64,000 bases of DNA from Rufibacter latericius (GTDB taxonomy: Bacteria; Bacteroidota; Bacteroidia; Cytophagales; Hymenobacteraceae): contig NZ_RJJD01000001.1 in NCBI RefSeq assembly GCF_003721515.1, positions 434,001 through 498,000 of the forward strand, given 5' to 3'. The notes beneath the pieces were generated by a model, which saw only the letters and a list, made by a program, of their open reading frames with translations, ran no database searches and was not told the DNA's origin. A program made the position numbers and the translations under genes. Positions 62,427 to 64,000 of the stretch are shown piece after piece; position 1 is the first letter of the stretch, and each line of letters opens with the position of its first letter.

Positions 62427-62993
62427 TTACTGCCCCTGCTCTTTCTTGATGCGCTGGTAATCCCTGAGATCTGCTTTGTTCTCAAGGGTTACATACTCGG
62501 CCTGCAAGGCTCTGATTTTAGTGGCGTGACGGAGGATGATGTCATCGTGCAGGGCTCTTTCGCGGTCGTTCAGGCGTTTGTAGATGTTGTTGGCGTAATC
62601 CCAATCTTCGGTGGTCCAGACTTCTTTGCGGTCACGTACCTGTTGCAGGAAATACACATAAGCATCGCGCAGGCTATCGGCGGGAACCTGGGAGAGGATT
62701 CTGTACTGACCCAGCAGTTCGCGTTCCATTTGGGCTTGCTTTCCGGCTACAGGGCCACGGGCTTCGCGGGCCTTCCGTTCGGCGCGTTGGCGGGCAAGGG
62801 CCTTACCGGCTTCTTTCAATTCGTCCTTGGTTTTCACGGCAGCCGCATTGGCCTTTTCATCTAATTTCTCCAGCTCACGGGAAGCTATTTCCTTGCGCTC
62901 ACGAGGGGTGGTCTCACAGGAAGTAACCAGGAGGGCGCCCAGCAACGCGGGCAACACCCAGCGGTATAAGTAAAACTGATTTGCTTTTTTCAT
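62427..62993 (-). CDS. Lipoprotein of unknown function, helical
   Basis: A 188-residue protein. The N-terminus (RWVLPALLGALLVTSCETT) has a lipobox LVTSC with the cysteine near 26. The rest is highly charged and helical (ERKEIASRELEKLDEKANAAAVKTKDELKEAG), then WTTEDWDYANNIYKRLNDRERALHDDIILRHATKIRALQAEY, which I give in part only as WTTEDWDYANNIYKRLND. A role in envelope structure or as a periplasmic spacer is possible. No family recognised. It ends directly at an octad array. Confidence 0.75.
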   Translation of the reverse strand: MKKANQFYLYRWVLPALLGALLVTSCETTPRERKEIASRELEKLDEKANAAAVKTKDELKEAGKALARQRAERKAREARGPVAGKQAQMERELLGQYRILSQVPADSLRDAYVYFLQQVRDRKEVWTTEDWDYANNIYKRLNDRERALHDDIILRHATKIRALQAEYVTLENKADLRDYQRIKKEQGQ

Positions 62994-63032
62994 AGTAGAA
63001 CAGGAAAGTAAACACCCCGCATACGCAAGCTA

Positions 63033-63056
63033 CCCAAATTTGGGTGCCTAGGCACC
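63033..63056 (+). promoter_or_regulatory. Two overlapping palindromes ahead of the DUF4385 gene
   Basis: CCCAAATTTGGG (63033-63044) and GGTGCCTAGGCACC (63043-63056) share two bases. They precede a near -7 box (CACCTTTG, 63053-63060) and lie 16 bases before the start codon. Confidence 0.45.
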
Positions 63057-63071
63057 TTTGTACCCACTTCT

Positions 63072-63602
63072 ATGGCAAAAAACGGCTTTAACTATTCCCT
63101 GGATTTCAAGACCACCGATTTCCGGCAACATCCTGAACTGTACCGTGTGGGCGTAGGTGAACAGGGTGTTTTGCTGGTAGAGCCGTTTAAAAGTGAGATA
63201 CTGCCGCACTGGCGGTTCAAGAATGTGGAAGTGGCTAGTGCATCGGCGGAGAAGATTTACGGGTTATTTGAAGCGTATTTGGCACAAGAGGAGTTTGTGG
63301 GTGCCGACATGGCCCGGAAGTTCCTGCAGATGGGCTTCACCCGCGCCCGCCGCTACGCCAATCACAAGGGTGGCCGCAAATACACACCCTCACCGGAAGA
63401 TAATAACGAAGGACTCCCCTACCCTTATTCCTCAGGTAGTGCGCACAAGGGAAATGCTGTCCTTCCGCAGGAGGCTGATGCCCTCACGAATGAAAAAGCA
63501 CAGGCGGCAGCTATCTTCAAGGAATATTGGTTTAAGGCCAAAGAACACCCCGAGTACCTGCGCCAGAAACAGGCTTTCAGAGAGAAGTATTACGAGAAGT
63601 AA
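63072..63602 (+). CDS. DUF4385 family protein
   Basis: A 176-residue cytoplasmic protein of a conserved family of unknown function. Signature segments: NYSLDFKTTDFRQHPELYRVG, GEQGVLLVEPFKSEILPHWRF, FVGADMARKFLQMGFTRARRYANHKGG. The C-terminus, KEYWFKAKEHPEYLRQKQ, is basic and could contact nucleic acid (inference only). The start is followed at once by the family N-terminus. Two overlapping palindromes cover its promoter, suggesting regulated expression. A terminator follows. Confidence 0.88.
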   Translation: MAKNGFNYSLDFKTTDFRQHPELYRVGVGEQGVLLVEPFKSEILPHWRFKNVEVASASAEKIYGLFEAYLAQEEFVGADMARKFLQMGFTRARRYANHKGGRKYTPSPEDNNEGLPYPYSSGSAHKGNAVLPQEADALTNEKAQAAAIFKEYWFKAKEHPEYLRQKQAFREKYYEK

Positions 63603-63603
63603 C

Positions 63604-63639
63604 GTTTCGGGCGTGTTTCTGTGAAAGGAATCCCAAAAC
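63604..63639. repeat. 36-base palindromic element
   Basis: Arms GTTTCGGGCG / ATCCCAAAAC, with GGG / CCC paired; inner TTTCT GT GAAAG. One base after the DUF4385 stop. Confidence 0.7.
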
Positions 63640-63677
63640 GCAAGCAGCTTATTCCTGACGGATGGGATATTTATGAT

Positions 63678-63711
63678 GGCCCGACCCATAAAGCAATCGG
63701 GCTTCTGTTTT
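63678..63711 (+). terminator. Terminator of the DUF4385 gene
   Basis: Stem GCCCGA / TCGGGC (63679-63684, 63697-63702), then TTCTGTTTT. The T-run is the start of the next palindromic element. Confidence 0.75.
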
Positions 63712-63751
63712 GAGGCAGTTTTGCGAGAAACCTGCTCAAAACAGAAGCCCG
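63698..63751. repeat. Long inverted repeat built around a palindromic element
   Basis: A 17-base perfect stem (63698-63714 with 63735-63751; CGGGCTTCT outside GTTTTGAG). Its left arm also takes part in the terminator hairpin just before, so the two folds exclude each other. Confidence 0.8.
63707..63742. repeat. 36-base palindromic element, compensated arms
   Basis: GTTTTGAG pairs fully with CTCAAAAC; arms GTTTTGAGGC / TGCTCAAAAC, inner TTTTG and AGAAA. Confidence 0.85.
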
Positions 63752-63779
63752 GAAAGTATTGGAGTTTCTGAAGCTCAGG

Positions 63780-64000
63780 TTACATCACCGGCTGCTGATG
63801 CGCTTTGTAAGCGGCTACCCCGGCATCCAGGAACTTGACGAAGTTCTGCACATTAAGCTCGTAGGCAATGGGGGTCACCAGGGGATTCTCGTTGGCGTCC
63901 ATCAGCACGTAATAAGGCTGGGCGTTGACGTTGAACTTGGTGATCTGGTAATCGGCGTACTTCTTGCCCAGGGTGGTTTTCTGTTTTTGGTCATAGGCGC
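63780..64000 (-). CDS. C-terminal end of a DsbD-like thiol:disulfide interchange protein (cut by window edge)
   Basis: The stop TAA is at 63782-63780 and the frame stays open to the right edge, giving about 73 residues. The visible sequence (KKYADYQITKFNVNAQPYY, VLMDANENPLVTPIAYEL, NVQNFVKFLDAG) is the C-terminal half of a thioredoxin-fold domain. The cis-proline is in NAQPYYVL, as in the DsbD gamma domain or related cytochrome c biogenesis proteins of Bacteroidota. The CxxC and any membrane part lie outside the window. A simple exported thioredoxin is the alternative. Confidence 0.7.
   Translation of the reverse strand, partial: AYDQKQKTTLGKKYADYQITKFNVNAQPYYVLMDANENPLVTPIAYELNVQNFVKFLDAGVAAYKAHQQPVM

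Overview
The window looks like chromosomal DNA from a Bacteroidota of the order Cytophagales, most likely Hymenobacteraceae (Rufibacter / Nibribacter / Pontibacter type). This is inferred from family-level features: an LpxC-FabZ fusion, a one-protein hybrid two-component system next to a GH31 glycosidase, DUF2851, DUF4385 and DUF4197 proteins, promoters with a TAnnTTTG -7 box, and few Shine-Dalgarno sequences. I found no rRNA, tRNA, CRISPR array, prophage or intact insertion sequence. It is mostly housekeeping DNA with 52 coding sequences, two of them cut by the window edges.

Layout. 1-6 kb: a GH31 alpha-glycosidase (partial) and its probable hybrid sensor/AraC regulator, both on the minus strand. 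6.5-10.3 kb: lipid A operon lpxD, lpxC-fabZ, lpxA plus an overlapping ABC ATPase gene. 10.5-16.6 kb: erythromycin-esterase-like protein, DUF4197 lipoprotein, cinA, a 2-oxoacid dehydrogenase E2, a membrane-anchored unknown. 16.7-21.5 kb: valS, ferredoxin, acyl-CoA reductase, small unknown. 21.6-32.9 kb: a long minus-strand run (nucleoside phosphorylase, trhO, NeuD-like acyltransferase, polytopic membrane protein, DUF2851, pyrF, LolA-like, ftsK, pyrD). 33.3-36.9 kb: an overlapping GAF / zinc-ribbon / membrane trio, DUF72, two small proteins, a flavin monooxygenase. 37-44.3 kb: PBP1A, folB/DivIVA/WD40 operon, phosphopantetheinyl transferase, redoxin, O-methyltransferase. 44.5-53 kb: LysM lytic transglycosylase, a 700-base non-coding zone, MFS exporter, AI-2E permease, SDR, cyanophycinase-like peptidase, small membrane protein. 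53.3-64 kb: dnaE, M50-like membrane protein, trxA, a 642-residue exported unknown, a GT-C-like membrane protein, a lipoprotein, DUF4385 and the tail of a DsbD-like protein.

The most striking signal is outside the genes. At least 30 intergenic sites carry one two-fold symmetric element of the same length: 36 bases, built as 10-base arm / 2 / 5-base inner arm / 2 / 5-base inner arm / 2 / 10-base arm, around GTTTTAGGGC ... TTTTC NN GAAAA ... GCCCTAAAAC. Copies differ, but several changes are compensated in the partner arm, and several copies are fused to transcription terminators. A second class of intergenic sequence consists of short arrays of four or five degenerate 7- or 8-base units. A third is a run of four small hairpins at 46.97-47.10 kb. 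A cluster of DnaA-box-like 9-mers at 44.33-44.37 kb, near a shift in gene-strand preference, could be part of a replication origin. Whether any of these is already described could not be checked here.
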